Below are positions 7,075 to 14,807 of a stretch of 64,000 nt of DNA, piece after piece. Under the pieces are notes generated by a model. The model was not told the DNA's origin, did no database searches, and saw nothing but the letters and a program-made list of their open reading frames with translations. The stretch is taken from positions 1 to 64,000 of the forward strand of contig NZ_BMTL01000014.1 of assembly GCF_014649655.1 (NCBI RefSeq), in the 5' to 3' direction. Made by a program: the position numbers and the translations under genes. Numbering within the stretch: position 1 is the stretch's first letter; every line of letters starts with the position of its first letter. The stretch is from Streptomyces humidus. GTDB lineage: Bacteria; Actinomycetota; Actinomycetes; Streptomycetales; Streptomycetaceae.

Positions 7075-8172
7075 TCAATGCGACGGCAACGGTGACGTGC
7101 GGTGACCTTCGACGTACAAGTGCTGGAAGTCCTCGGGCAGCAACCGGGCGCAGGCGGCTGCCGATTCGAGAGTAAGCCCGCGCTCGTCGAGCAATGTTCG
7201 TACGAGTGCGGGGACGGTCCGGGGCTGCTCGCGAGGGATCTCTACGGGTTCGGCCGTGCGGTAGCCGAGTGCGGACATCTCGATGACAAGGGTGCGGTGC
7301 TGCCACTCGGTCAGCGCGTTCAAGTCAAGGGCGCGGCGCAGCAGAGCACTCATGGACACCCGCCAGGTCCGCTTGAGTTCCATGAGCCGTTGCAGATCGA
7401 CGCCGCCCTTGAAAGCGTTCCGGATATCCGCGGCAGGCATGAGGAGTTCTGCCGCGAAGGCGTCGGCCTGCTTCTCCTGCTGGGACCCGGTGCCGGGCTC
7501 CCCGTGCATGATCAGGTGGCCGAGTTCATGGGCGACGCTGAACCGGCAACGGTCGCCGGGCGCCCGGCCGTTGACCAGGAGCAGTGGGGGCCCGGCCTCG
7601 TCCCACTGGCTGACGGCGTCCAGCAGATCACTGCCGAGATCCCGTACGGCTACCAGCCCTCCGGCATTCTCGACCGCCTCGATCACATCTGGAACGGGTC
7701 CCGGGGCCAGCCCCCACGCCTTGCGCACTTGGCGGGCGACGTCCTTCGGGGTCGTGAGCGTGGACAACAGCACGCGCACGAACCCAGATGCTTCATCAGA
7801 AACTTGTGCCGCCGACGTGATTCCTCGCAACTGCACTTTGGTGAGGGCCAGTTGAGCGTGCACCTGGCGCAGCGCGGAGGCGGACAGGGCGGCCTTCTTG
7901 CGGTGATGGATCAGTCCGACGCCCACCCCTCCCACCTGTGGATCCAGACAGAGTAGGTCCTGCGGGTAGCCGAGCGCGGCCGCATACCACGCCAGCCGGT
8001 CGTCACAAACGGCGAGTCGCCCGGACTCCGCCCGGCTCACGTATCCCTGCGACACTGCCGTCGCTCCCATGGGAGATGCCTTGGACATGGCCGCGCAGAC
8101 CTCCGCCTGTGTGAGCCCGCGAGACTCGCGCAGCAGGACGAGCATCCCGGGGTGGGCTTGCGTGCCGACCAT
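7075..8172 (-). CDS. XRE-family HTH and ImmA/IrrE (COG2856) zinc metalloprotease
   Basis: The 365-residue protein begins with an XRE helix-turn-helix (residues ~8-70: LLRESRGLTQAEVCAAMS, then SQGYVSRAESGRLAV). After a helical linker comes an ImmA/IrrE peptidase domain with HELGHLIMH, whose HExxH binds zinc, and EKQADAFAAELLMP, which supplies the third ligand. In known members (ImmA of ICEBs1, IrrE of Deinococcus) this domain cleaves an XRE-type repressor. Here both parts are in one chain, the XRE-COG2856 arrangement seen in phage, mobile-element and toxin-antitoxin-like loci. GGAGG precedes ATG 8172, so the start is secure. It is the first gene of an operon with the TGT-like gene. Confidence 0.92.
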   Translation of the reverse strand: MVGTQAHPGMLVLLRESRGLTQAEVCAAMSKASPMGATAVSQGYVSRAESGRLAVCDDRLAWYAAALGYPQDLLCLDPQVGGVGVGLIHHRKKAALSASALRQVHAQLALTKVQLRGITSAAQVSDEASGFVRVLLSTLTTPKDVARQVRKAWGLAPGPVPDVIEAVENAGGLVAVRDLGSDLLDAVSQWDEAGPPLLLVNGRAPGDRCRFSVAHELGHLIMHGEPGTGSQQEKQADAFAAELLMPAADIRNAFKGGVDLQRLMELKRTWRVSMSALLRRALDLNALTEWQHRTLVIEMSALGYRTAEPVEIPREQPRTVPALVRTLLDERGLTLESAAACARLLPEDFQHLYVEGHRTSPLPSH

Positions 8173-8230
8173 GCCTTCACCTCCTCCGGCCTCAACCCAC
8201 GCCTCAGAACAGCGCTCCGATTTTCACCTC

Positions 8231-8259
8231 AGGATAGCAGCCCAAATTATTCCGCGCCG
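8231..8259 (-). promoter_or_regulatory. Candidate promoter of the XRE-ImmA operon
   Basis: On the minus strand TATCCT (8231-8236) is a good -10 within an AT-rich segment about 60 nt before the start codon. The -35 is weak, so assignment rests mainly on the -10 and base composition. Confidence 0.35.
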
Positions 8260-8321
8260 AATGTGATCGATGGCCGCCCTCCAGAAGAATCGCTCGTGCA
8301 GGTCGGGGCCTCTCTGGCTGT

Positions 8322-8687
8322 TCAGCTGTCCGGGCCCGCTGGCGGAAACCTGCGGCCGGGCCCACGCCGTCGCGGCATCGGCACCACCGTGGCGCCGGCG
8401 GCGTCCTCCTGGTCGCGGCGCAGGTTCACCACCTCGATCGCCAGCTCCACGGTGGTTCGCCGCGGGTAGGCGGTCAACTTTCTTTCCCTTGCCAGCTGTT
8501 GCCTGGTGTTCTTCAGCTCCTCGGTCACGGCCGGGTACTGCTCTGCGAGTTCCTGGGCGGCAGTCGGCACGCGGTCCTGCGCCTTGGCGCGAAGCCGGAA
8601 CTCATCGACCAGGGCCTGGTGGTGGGAATAGACCATGGCGGGATCCTCTTCAAAGGCCGACAAGAGCTTGAGGTTCGTGGTCACCAA
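8322..8687 (-). CDS. Hypothetical helical protein, possibly N-terminally truncated
   Basis: A 121-residue reading frame with a believable helical protein (AFEEDPAMVYSHHQALVDEF, AAQELAEQYPAVTEELKNTR) and a basic, Pro-rich tail. It looks like a coiled-coil accessory protein, but I cannot name the family. The start is doubtful: TTG 8687 and GTG 8684 lack a ribosome binding site. The same frame continues upstream with protein-like sequence (GSPTEQ) to a stop, so the 5' end may be missing. It stands alone in the gene-poor part of the accessory region, which favours a remnant. Confidence 0.45.
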   Translation of the reverse strand: MVTTNLKLLSAFEEDPAMVYSHHQALVDEFRLRAKAQDRVPTAAQELAEQYPAVTEELKNTRQQLARERKLTAYPRRTTVELAIEVVNLRRDQEDAAGATVVPMPRRRGPGRRFPPAGPDS

Positions 8688-8777
8688 CTGCTCGGTCGGG
8701 GAGCCCTACACGCTCAAGCTTCGCATCGGGGACTGGGTCTACTCGTGAGAGGCCGTCGGAGGTCTGGTTGAAGGCCG

Positions 8778-8933
8778 ATGCGTGTCCCGACTGGCGCGTT
8801 GGCGGGTCTCATCGGTGTCTTGCTGGGGGCTTCGACGATCAGCGTAGGGGTCGCGTCCGGCCGGTGGCATCAGAGCGTCTCCTCAGAGACACCACTGGAA
8901 CTCGAAGATGTCCATGGCGAGACGCCGATGTGA
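8778..8933 (+). CDS. Possible 51-residue membrane or secreted peptide
   Basis: A short frame from ATG 8778, preceded by AAGG about 4 nt upstream, encodes 51 residues. The N-terminal half is one hydrophobic stretch (MRVPTGALAGLIGVLLGAST, continuing to residue ~27) that could be a membrane anchor or signal peptide. The second half is acidic (ETPLELEDVHGETPM). No family is recognised. It may be a true small protein or the surviving end of a larger gene. Confidence 0.35.
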   Translation: MRVPTGALAGLIGVLLGASTISVGVASGRWHQSVSSETPLELEDVHGETPM

Positions 8934-9470
8934 CAATCGGGTAGGAAGGTCGGGTGACCGGCCCGCCTACCCGATTGGTGCTCCGTCAGGAGAGCAGCTC
9001 AGGATCACCTTCGAAGAAGCATCCTCCGCGGTTACCTACAGCGAGGACCCCGGGGACGACCGTCAGCCACTCCCAGTCGGCGAAGAGTGCGACGACACAG
9101 ACGGCCTGCGCTGACCTGAGCGCACGCACAGAAACTGCCCGACGAGCCGGGGGGTTTGTTGGGCTTGGTCCGCTTTGATGGACATCGGAGATCAGAGGCT
9201 TGGCCCCGAAGTGAACCGGTGGTCAAGCGCGGAAACGGCGACCTCGCCCCGCGTTCCCCGGATTAGCGCGTCTGGTAGCGATTGGTTTACTGCGCTTGTA
9301 GGTGCCGTGAGCCCAGAACCCGCCTTCGAAGATGTAGTCACTCCAACGCATGAGGAGATGACCGCCTGGGCCTACGCACCCCCGGAGTGTAGCTCCCGGT
9401 CTCCCAGGGTCGGGGCATCCTCGAAACACGCCCAGCCTTCGGCTCGCTATTCGAGCTGGAGGCCGCGACG
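8934..9470. other. Gene-poor stretch in the accessory region
   Basis: About 540 nt with no frame I can support. GC is lower than in the core genes and codon bias is weak in all frames. No complete transposase, integrase or tRNA end was found. The content is consistent with decayed mobile or accessory DNA. Confidence 0.4.
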
Positions 9471-9860
9471 GTGACCGGCCCGAGGGTCGGTCTGCATGAG
9501 CGCCTTGAACGGCCCGTACGGCAACGTGTGAAGGACGTGGAGGCACGCCTCGGCCGGCTCACCCTCACGGCCGCCGCGCTGGACGCCCTCACCGGCGATG
9601 CCTGGGACACGGTGGACGAACGGCTGCGTTTCCTCATGGAGAAGGCCGCGGCCTGGGCCGGACATGAACCTCAGATGACCCATTTCACCCTCTGTGCGGA
9701 AGGGCCCGCACGTCCGTGCGGGCCCTTCCGTGTCATCCCCTACGTTGCGGACGCACATGCCCTAGTGGGGCGTATCCCGCCTCCACGGTGGGAGATGAGT
9801 GGGAGACAAGTGGGAGATGATCATGGCGTGGTGCTGCAATCAGGCGCTAGGAAATGCTAG
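9471..9860 (+). CDS. Uncertain coding frame, possible gene remnant
   Basis: A GTG start at 9471 is preceded by GGAGG with 8-nt spacing. The first ~70 residues look like a real helical protein (LHERLERPVRQRVKDVEARL, WDTVDERLRFLMEKAAAW). The frame then runs straight through a perfect 15-bp terminator hairpin and three 11-bp repeats, where the translation stops looking protein-like. Upstream of GTG the same frame continues plausibly (GILETRPAFGSLFEL) back to a TAG. The best reading is the 3' part of a damaged gene whose original stop has been lost; the terminator probably belonged to it. Confidence 0.35.
   Translation: MTGPRVGLHERLERPVRQRVKDVEARLGRLTLTAAALDALTGDAWDTVDERLRFLMEKAAAWAGHEPQMTHFTLCAEGPARPCGPFRVIPYVADAHALVGRIPPPRWEMSGRQVGDDHGVVLQSGARKC
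9698..9729 (+). terminator. Strong Rho-independent terminator hairpin
   Basis: A perfect 15-bp stem: GGAAGGGCCCGCACG (9698-9712), 2-nt centre, CGTGCGGGCCCTTCC (9715-9729). It lies between the accessory region and uppP. As a symmetric hairpin it could serve either strand. Confidence 0.75.
9788..9820 (+). repeat. Three contiguous 11-bp direct repeats
   Basis: GTGGGAGATGA (9788-9798), GTGGGAGACAA (9799-9809) and GTGGGAGATGA (9810-9820) follow each other without gaps. The 11-bp period puts each copy on the same face of the helix, as in binding arrays for OmpR-type regulators or arm-type integrase sites. No owner is evident. Confidence 0.7.
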
Positions 9861-9885
9861 ACAGCGCTACCTGCGCGGCCCTGGT

Positions 9886-10761
9886 TCAGCCGCCGGATTC
9901 GCCCGCGTGCGGGCTCAGCGCACCCATGCTGACCAGCACAATCACCACCACACCGAGGGCGATCCTGTACCAGACGAACGGCATGAAGCTCTTGTGGGAG
10001 ATGAACTTCATGAACCAGGCGATGACGGCGTAGCCCGACGCGAAGGCGATCACCGTCGCGAACAGCGTCGGCCCCCAGGCCACATGACCGCCCTCCAGCG
10101 CGTCCTTCGTCTCGAAGACACCGGAGGCCAGCACGGCCGGGATGGCCAGCAGGAACGAGTAACGGGCCGCGGCCTCGCGCTTGTAGCCCATGAACAGGCC
10201 GCCGCTGATGGTCGCGCCCGAGCGCGAGACGCCGGGGATGAGCGCGCAGGCCTGGCAGAGGCCGAATATGAGGCCGTCCTTGACGCCCAGGTTCTCCAGG
10301 GTCTTGCGCTGCTTGGGCGCGCGGTGCTTGCCGCCCGTCTCGTCGCGGGCCGCGAGCCGGTCGGCGATGCCTATCACGACGCCGACGACGACGAGCATCG
10401 TGGCCGTGATGCGCAGGTCGCGGAAGGGGCCCTCGATCTGGTCCTTGAGGGTCACGCCCAGCACCCCGATCGGGATCGAGCCGACGATGACCAGCCAGCC
10501 CATCTGGGCGTCGTGGTCCTTGCGCATCGTCTTGTCGAACAGCGACCGGCTCCATGCCGCGATGATCCGCCCGATGTCCTTGCGGAAGTAGATCAGCACC
10601 GCGGCCTCCGTGCCGATCTGGGTGATCGCCGTGAAGGCGGCGCCGGGGTCCTCCCAGCCGGAGAAGGCCGCGGTCAGCCGCAGATGCGCGCTGGAGGAGA
10701 CGGGGAGGAACTCGGTCAGCCCCTGGACGAGTCCGAGGATGAGGGATTCAAACCAAGACAT
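9886..10761 (-). CDS. uppP: Undecaprenyl-diphosphate phosphatase
   Basis: A 291-residue polytopic membrane protein of the BacA/UppP family. It dephosphorylates undecaprenyl diphosphate to recycle the lipid carrier for peptidoglycan and other cell-wall polymers, and gives bacitracin tolerance when abundant. The N-terminal catalytic motif is present as GLVQGLTEFLPVSSSAH (Gln13-xxx-Glu17, Ser22-24, His26). The second motif GVSRSGAT is at 177-184, with the conserved Arg. Several hydrophobic helices fill the rest and the length is normal. A short linker with basic residues (KHRAPKQRK, ~145-153) is cytosolic. The gene is monocistronic and is the first clear core gene after the accessory region. Confidence 0.96.
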   Translation of the reverse strand: MSWFESLILGLVQGLTEFLPVSSSAHLRLTAAFSGWEDPGAAFTAITQIGTEAAVLIYFRKDIGRIIAAWSRSLFDKTMRKDHDAQMGWLVIVGSIPIGVLGVTLKDQIEGPFRDLRITATMLVVVGVVIGIADRLAARDETGGKHRAPKQRKTLENLGVKDGLIFGLCQACALIPGVSRSGATISGGLFMGYKREAAARYSFLLAIPAVLASGVFETKDALEGGHVAWGPTLFATVIAFASGYAVIAWFMKFISHKSFMPFVWYRIALGVVVIVLVSMGALSPHAGESGG

Positions 10762-11139
10762 GAGGTTACGGAGTCCAAGTGCCGATCGGAGAGGGGCGTC
10801 GACGACGGCAGAAGGCCGCGCCCAATGATCTGATCAAGGGTGTGCAAAGAAAGGGTAGCGGTCTCGTGCGACAGGTCCTGCACAGGGGCTCGGCGGGGGC
10901 GCGACGAACCGGGTTCCGCGCCGTGCGCCGGGACGTTCGGGCGGTTGGCCGGCCGTGTTCCCGTGCCGCACCTCGGAACGTCCGGACGGTTGACCCGCCG
11001 CCCGGCCGCCGCATACGTTGCTGCCGACGGGAAAGCGCTTGCTGTGCACGGGTGCCGCACACGTGCCGCGTGTTTCCCACGCGCTTGGCCGGACCCGCCC
11101 GGTCCACGCCCGTACGTCGGAGGAGTGCTGATCACGCCC
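10762..11139. other. Divergent regulatory region between uppP and the sugar operon, with a 20-bp imperfect direct repeat
   Basis: 378 nt with no gene. It holds two 20-bp copies (10931-10950 and 10976-10995) identical at 16 positions, 45 nt apart start to start. The second copy ends in the -35 hexamer of the operon promoter and the first ends in TTGGCC at the same place. The uppP promoter must also lie here, but I cannot place it. Confidence 0.5.
10990..11040 (+). promoter_or_regulatory. Promoter with LacI-type operator for the oxidoreductase operon
   Basis: TTGACC (10990-10995), an 18-nt spacer and TACGTT (11014-11019) make a reasonable vegetative promoter. The 8-bp palindrome AAGCGCTT at 11033-11040, within GGGAAAGCGCTTGC, follows about 14 nt downstream. 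AAGCGCTT cores are typical of LacI/GalR-family repressors of sugar genes. Repression from a site just past the start point is inferred; no LacI gene is in the window. Confidence 0.5.
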
Positions 11140-12300
11140 ATGTCCCCCACCACTCCGCCGCCGGGTCCGCTCGACGGCCGCCGGATCCGGGCCGCCGTCG
11201 TCGGCGCGGGCGCCATCGCCCGCGGCTCCCATCTGCCCGCCCTCCGGCAACTCGCCGCCGAGGGCGAGACCGAGGTCGTGGCGGCCGTTGACATCGATGC
11301 CAACGCCGTCCGGGCGTTCTGCGCGGAAAGCGGCGTGCCGAACGCCTACACCGACCTCGACCGGATGCTGGCGGAGCAGCGGCCCGACCTGGTGACCATC
11401 TGCACCCCGCCGACCCTGCACCGCGAGCAGAGCGTGGCCGCGCTGCGGGCCGGCGCCTGGGTGTGGTGCGAGAAGCCGCCCGTGCCGACCCTGGCCGACT
11501 ACGACGCGGTGGCAGCGGAGGAAGGAACGCCGGACGGCCCCTTCTCCTCGATCGTCTTCCAGCACCGCTTCGGTTCGGGAGCCCGGCACGTGCGCCGGCT
11601 GCTCGCCGGGCAGGCCCTCGGCCGGCCGCTCGTCGCCCACTGCCAGACCACCTGGTACCGCGACGCCGCCTACTACGCCGTGCCCTGGCGCGGTCGCTGG
11701 CAGACCGAGGGCGGCGGCCCGGCGATGGGCCACGGCATCCACCAGATGGACCTGCTGCTCGACCTCCTCGGTCCGTGGAGCGAGGTGCGGGCCATGGCCG
11801 GCCGGCTCGTGCACGACGTGGAGACGGAGGACGTGTCCACCGCCCTGCTCCGCTTCGAGAGCGGCGCCCTGGCCACGGTGGTCAACAGCGTCCTGAGCCC
11901 CGACGAGGTCAGCCGCATCCGCGTCGACTGCGAGCGCGCCACCGTCGAACTCACCCACCTGTACGGCCACTCCAACGCCGACTGGCGGCTCACCCCGGCC
12001 CCCGGCGTCCCCGGCGACGAGGCGGCCGCCTGGGCGGACTTCGGCACGGACGTGCCCAGTTCGCACCTCGCCCAGCTGCGCGAGCTGGTCGCCTGTATGC
12101 GCGCCGGCCGACGGCCGCGCAGCAGCGGCGAGGACGGCCGCACCAGCCTGGAGCTGATCACCGCGCTGTACAAGTCGGCGTTCACGGACACGACCGTGCG
12201 GCGCGGCGAGATCGGTCCCGGCGACCCCTATTACACGGCCCTGCACGGCGGCGCCCCGGGCTGGGCGCCGGCCACGGCGTCCGCGGAGGTGCCCGCATGA
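11140..12300 (+). CDS. Gfo/Idh/MocA family oxidoreductase
   Basis: 386 residues from ATG 11140; GTG 11125 is an in-frame alternative. The ribosome binding site GGAGGAG (11119-11125) is rather far from the ATG. The N-terminus is a Rossmann fold, IRAAVVGAGAIARGSHLPAL, followed by VVAAVDIDANAV, which typically selects NAD(P). The family EKP motif is CEKPPVP. The C-terminal alpha/beta domain holds the catalytic segment MGHGIHQMDLLLDL. Members oxidise or epimerise sugars, cyclitols or glycosides. The substrate cannot be read from sequence, but the downstream coupled genes and the LacI-type operator point to carbohydrate catabolism. Its stop overlaps the next start (ATGA). Confidence 0.9.
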   Translation: MSPTTPPPGPLDGRRIRAAVVGAGAIARGSHLPALRQLAAEGETEVVAAVDIDANAVRAFCAESGVPNAYTDLDRMLAEQRPDLVTICTPPTLHREQSVAALRAGAWVWCEKPPVPTLADYDAVAAEEGTPDGPFSSIVFQHRFGSGARHVRRLLAGQALGRPLVAHCQTTWYRDAAYYAVPWRGRWQTEGGGPAMGHGIHQMDLLLDLLGPWSEVRAMAGRLVHDVETEDVSTALLRFESGALATVVNSVLSPDEVSRIRVDCERATVELTHLYGHSNADWRLTPAPGVPGDEAAAWADFGTDVPSSHLAQLRELVACMRAGRRPRSSGEDGRTSLELITALYKSAFTDTTVRRGEIGPGDPYYTALHGGAPGWAPATASAEVPA

Positions 12301-13226
12301 CCGCGGAGCTGCGTCTGGTGCACGCCCACGGCGACCGCGTCACGGTGACCGACCCGGGCACCGGCGTCGAACTGCTGGCCTACGTCTACCGGCCCGAGGC
12401 GGCCTGGGAGGCGCCCAAGCCGTACATCCACCCGCTGCGGACCCTCGCCGGCGACGTCGTCACCGACTACCGGCCCAACGACCACCGCTGGCACAAGGGG
12501 CTGTCGCTGACCGCCTCGCACCTGTCGGGCGCCAACCTGTGGGGCGGCAACTCGTACGTCCACGGCGAGGGTTACCGGGAACTGCCCGAGCGGGTCGGGT
12601 CGATGGCGCACGCCGGCTTCGACGAGGTCGCGGCGAGCGAGGGCCGTGCCGTCATCGCCGAGCGGCTGACCTGGCATCCGTCCGGCGGCGAGCTGTGGGC
12701 GGAGGAGGCGCGCCGCATCGAGGTGCACGACGTCGAGCCCGACTCCGGTTCCTGGGCGCTGACCTGGACCAGCGCCGTCACCAACCGCCGGGACGAGCCA
12801 CTGCGGTTCGGCAGTCCGACCACCGCCGGGCGGGAGATGGCCGGCTACACCGGCCTGTTCTGGCGCGGACCGCGCGCCTTCCGGGACGGCCGGATCATCG
12901 GACCCGAAGGCGAGGGGCCGGGGCTGATGGCCTCGCAGAGCCCGTGGCTCGCCCTCGGCGGAGAGCACGACGGCGTCGACGGCCACGCCACCCTCGTCTT
13001 CGCGCACGCCCCCGAGAACGACCACACCGGCGCTCAAGGGGCCCACCCCGCCCACTGGTTCGTGCGCAACGAGCCCTTCGCGGGCGTCGCCCCCTCCTGG
13101 GCCTTCTTCGACGAACTGGAGCTGGCCCCCGGCGACACGCTCACCCGCCGCTACCGGGTGGTGGTGGCCGACGGGGCCTGGGAGCGGGAGGAGATCGCCG
13201 AGTACCTGCGGACGCACCCGTGGTGA
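12297..13226 (+). CDS. DUF6807 (PmoA-like) family protein
   Basis: A 309-residue protein beginning with ATG 12297, which overlaps the stop of the oxidoreductase by 4 nt (ATGA). The sequence is rich in conserved aromatic and His/Asp patches (YIHPLRTLAGDVVTDYRPND, HHRWHKG-like DHRWHKGLSLT, NLWGGNSYV, TAGREMAGYTGLFWRGPRAF). These match the DUF6807 family, predicted to be a galactose-mutarotase-like beta-sandwich. Members accompany Gfo/Idh/MocA oxidoreductases in sugar operons; the activity is not established. No signal peptide is seen, so it is probably cytosolic. The 3' end overlaps the cupin gene by GTGA. Confidence 0.85.
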   Translation: MTAELRLVHAHGDRVTVTDPGTGVELLAYVYRPEAAWEAPKPYIHPLRTLAGDVVTDYRPNDHRWHKGLSLTASHLSGANLWGGNSYVHGEGYRELPERVGSMAHAGFDEVAASEGRAVIAERLTWHPSGGELWAEEARRIEVHDVEPDSGSWALTWTSAVTNRRDEPLRFGSPTTAGREMAGYTGLFWRGPRAFRDGRIIGPEGEGPGLMASQSPWLALGGEHDGVDGHATLVFAHAPENDHTGAQGAHPAHWFVRNEPFAGVAPSWAFFDELELAPGDTLTRRYRVVVADGAWEREEIAEYLRTHPW

Positions 13227-13930
13227 GCGCGTACGCCGGACTGCCCGGCGGGGTGGCCGTCTCGCACCTGTGCGTGTACGACTGGCCCGCCGCCGACGGT
13301 CTGCACGGCGGAACCCCCCATATGCACCTGGTCTGTTCGGAGGGGTACGTCGTCACCCGCGGACGCGGAGCGGTGCAGACCCTGACGGCCTCCGGCCACC
13401 GGGTGACGCCCCTCGCGCCCGGTACCGTCGCCTGGTTCACGCCGGGCACGATCCACCGGCTGGTCAACGAGGCCGACCTGCGCATCACCGTCCTGATGCA
13501 GAACGGCGGGCTGCCCGAGGCGGGCGACGCGGTCCTCACCCTGCCGCCGGAGCACCTCGCCGACCCCGAGGCGTACGCCGCCGCGACCGCCGTCCCGGCC
13601 GACGCCCCCCGCGAGGAGCAGGCCCGCATCGCCCGCGCCCGGCGCGACCTCGCGCTGGAGGGCTACCTGGCGCTGCGCGAGGCGCCGGACCCCCGGGCGG
13701 CCCTGGCCGCCTTCCACCGGGCCGCCGCCGCGCTCGTCCGTCCCCGGCTCGCCGAGTGGCGCGAGCGCTGGACGCACGGTGCGCGCGCGGCCGCGGAGGC
13801 CACCGGGGAGCAGCTCGACCGGCTCGCGGAAGGCGACGTCTCCCACCTCGCCGAGGCCGTCGTGCGGGCCGAAGAGCCGTCCGAGTACGGGAGGTTCGGC
13901 ATGTGCGGGCGGCTGGACGCGTACGCGTGA
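13223..13930 (+). CDS. Cupin-domain protein of the sugar operon
   Basis: The GTG start at 13223 overlaps the stop of the DUF6807 gene, giving 235 residues. Residues ~10-105 form a cupin barrel: GGTPHMHLVCSEGYVVTRG has the metal-binding His-x-His and Glu, and WFTPGTIHRLVN supplies the second motif histidine. The C-terminal half is helical and Arg/Ala-rich (ALAAFHRAAAALVRPRLAEW) and of unknown role. Proteins of this type act as sugar isomerases, lyases or binding proteins. Tight coupling to an oxidoreductase and DUF6807 suggests a shared carbohydrate substrate. It is the last gene of the operon. Confidence 0.8.
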   Translation: MSAYAGLPGGVAVSHLCVYDWPAADGLHGGTPHMHLVCSEGYVVTRGRGAVQTLTASGHRVTPLAPGTVAWFTPGTIHRLVNEADLRITVLMQNGGLPEAGDAVLTLPPEHLADPEAYAAATAVPADAPREEQARIARARRDLALEGYLALREAPDPRAALAAFHRAAAALVRPRLAEWRERWTHGARAAAEATGEQLDRLAEGDVSHLAEAVVRAEEPSEYGRFGMCGRLDAYA

Positions 13931-14055
13931 CCCTGGGCCCGATGCATCATCGCCGGCCCGGTCGGTCGTCGTAGTTCCGGCGTTCCGGCGAATCCCCGCG
14001 GCTGCGTGCCCTTGAATGATCCGATCGACCGATTCCGAGAGCGGGGAGTCAGTAC

Positions 14056-14763
14056 GTGCGGATCAGGGTGACGGCGGCGGCGCTGTGCACGGCGGTTCTG
14101 GTGGCCGGGTGCGGCGGCGGGAGCGATTCGGGCGGGAAGGACTCCGGCGCCGCGGCCACGGGCTCCGGCTCCGGCTCCCGGTCGGGTCCGGCTCCGGACG
14201 CGGGGGGCAAGGCTCCCTCCGGACCGCTCGGAGCGGCTCAGCTGAAGTCCGCGGCGCTGACGGCCGGCGACGTGGACGGCTACCAGATCACCGACTTCCC
14301 CGTGAAGCCCGACGACGAGTCGACCGCGCGGCCCGCCGCGTGCCAGCCGTTGGAGGACATGCGCACCGCCTCTCCCGACCCGGGCCCTCAGGCGTTCGAG
14401 GGCCGCCTCGCCTTTCCCGGCGCGGCCCCCGCGGACGGCGCGGCCACCACCATCGGCCTCATGGCCTACGACCGGTCCGGCGCGGAGGGCGTCCTCGACC
14501 GTCTGCGCACCGCCCTGAAGAAGTGCACGGCCTACGAGGGCGGGGTGCCCGCCCGCACCACGGCCGAGGCCGCCACCGCGCCCGACGCGGGCGACGAGGC
14601 CGTCGCCTTCGGCCTGCAGACCGAGCGGGACAGCGCGGACGCGTTCGTCGTCGTGCGCACCGGCGCCACGGTCGTCCTCTTCTGCACCGCGAGCGGCACG
14701 GGCACCCCGGCGAAGGTGCCCGAGGCGCTCGTCTCTGCGCAGATCCGCAAGCTGGAGGCGTGA
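14056..14763 (+). CDS. Secreted lipoprotein, unknown function
   Basis: GTG 14056 is preceded by GGGGAG. The 235-residue product has a lipoprotein signal (MRIRVTAAALCTAVLVAGC) with lipobox VAGC and Cys19. A long Gly/Ser/Asp linker (residues ~20-60) is followed by a globular domain (~65-235) with a few cysteines (ACQPLEDM, LKKCTAYEG, FCTASG). This pattern resembles the extracytoplasmic sensor-like lipoproteins common in streptomycetes, but I cannot assign a named domain. It is a single gene, convergent with the VTT-domain gene. Confidence 0.85.
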   Translation: MRIRVTAAALCTAVLVAGCGGGSDSGGKDSGAAATGSGSGSRSGPAPDAGGKAPSGPLGAAQLKSAALTAGDVDGYQITDFPVKPDDESTARPAACQPLEDMRTASPDPGPQAFEGRLAFPGAAPADGAATTIGLMAYDRSGAEGVLDRLRTALKKCTAYEGGVPARTTAEAATAPDAGDEAVAFGLQTERDSADAFVVVRTGATVVLFCTASGTGTPAKVPEALVSAQIRKLEA

Positions 14764-14770
14764 GAGACGG

Positions 14771-14807
14771 GGCGGCCGAAGGAGCCGCCACCGTCCGCTA
14801 CGGACGG
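14771..14807. terminator. Paired small hairpins between convergent genes
   Basis: GGCGGC (14771-14776) pairs with GCCGCC (14784-14789) over a 7-nt loop. CCGTCCG and CGGACGG (14791-14797 and 14801-14807) form a second stem over the stop codon of the minus-strand gene. They probably terminate both convergent genes. Confidence 0.4.

Noticed and set aside
5148..7175. A 675-codon plus-strand frame over the TGT-like gene
   Set aside because: It is antisense to the TGT-like operon gene, has no domain, and overlaps a real gene in another frame.
8688..8752. A plus-strand fragment ending GEPYTLKLRIGDWVYS before a stop
   Set aside because: It looks protein-like but has no start and overlaps the 5' end of the minus-strand hypothetical frame; too little to call a gene.
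9223..9399. A short minus-strand frame encoding MRWSDYIFEGGFWAHG and onward
   Set aside because: Some protein-like residues, but no ribosome binding site and no recognisable family; left as part of the decayed zone.
1..9885. Integrative element with integrase and tRNA attachment site
   Set aside because: The region looks accessory, but no integrase, excisionase pair, transposase or tRNA gene was found, and no flanking duplicated attachment sequence could be identified by eye.
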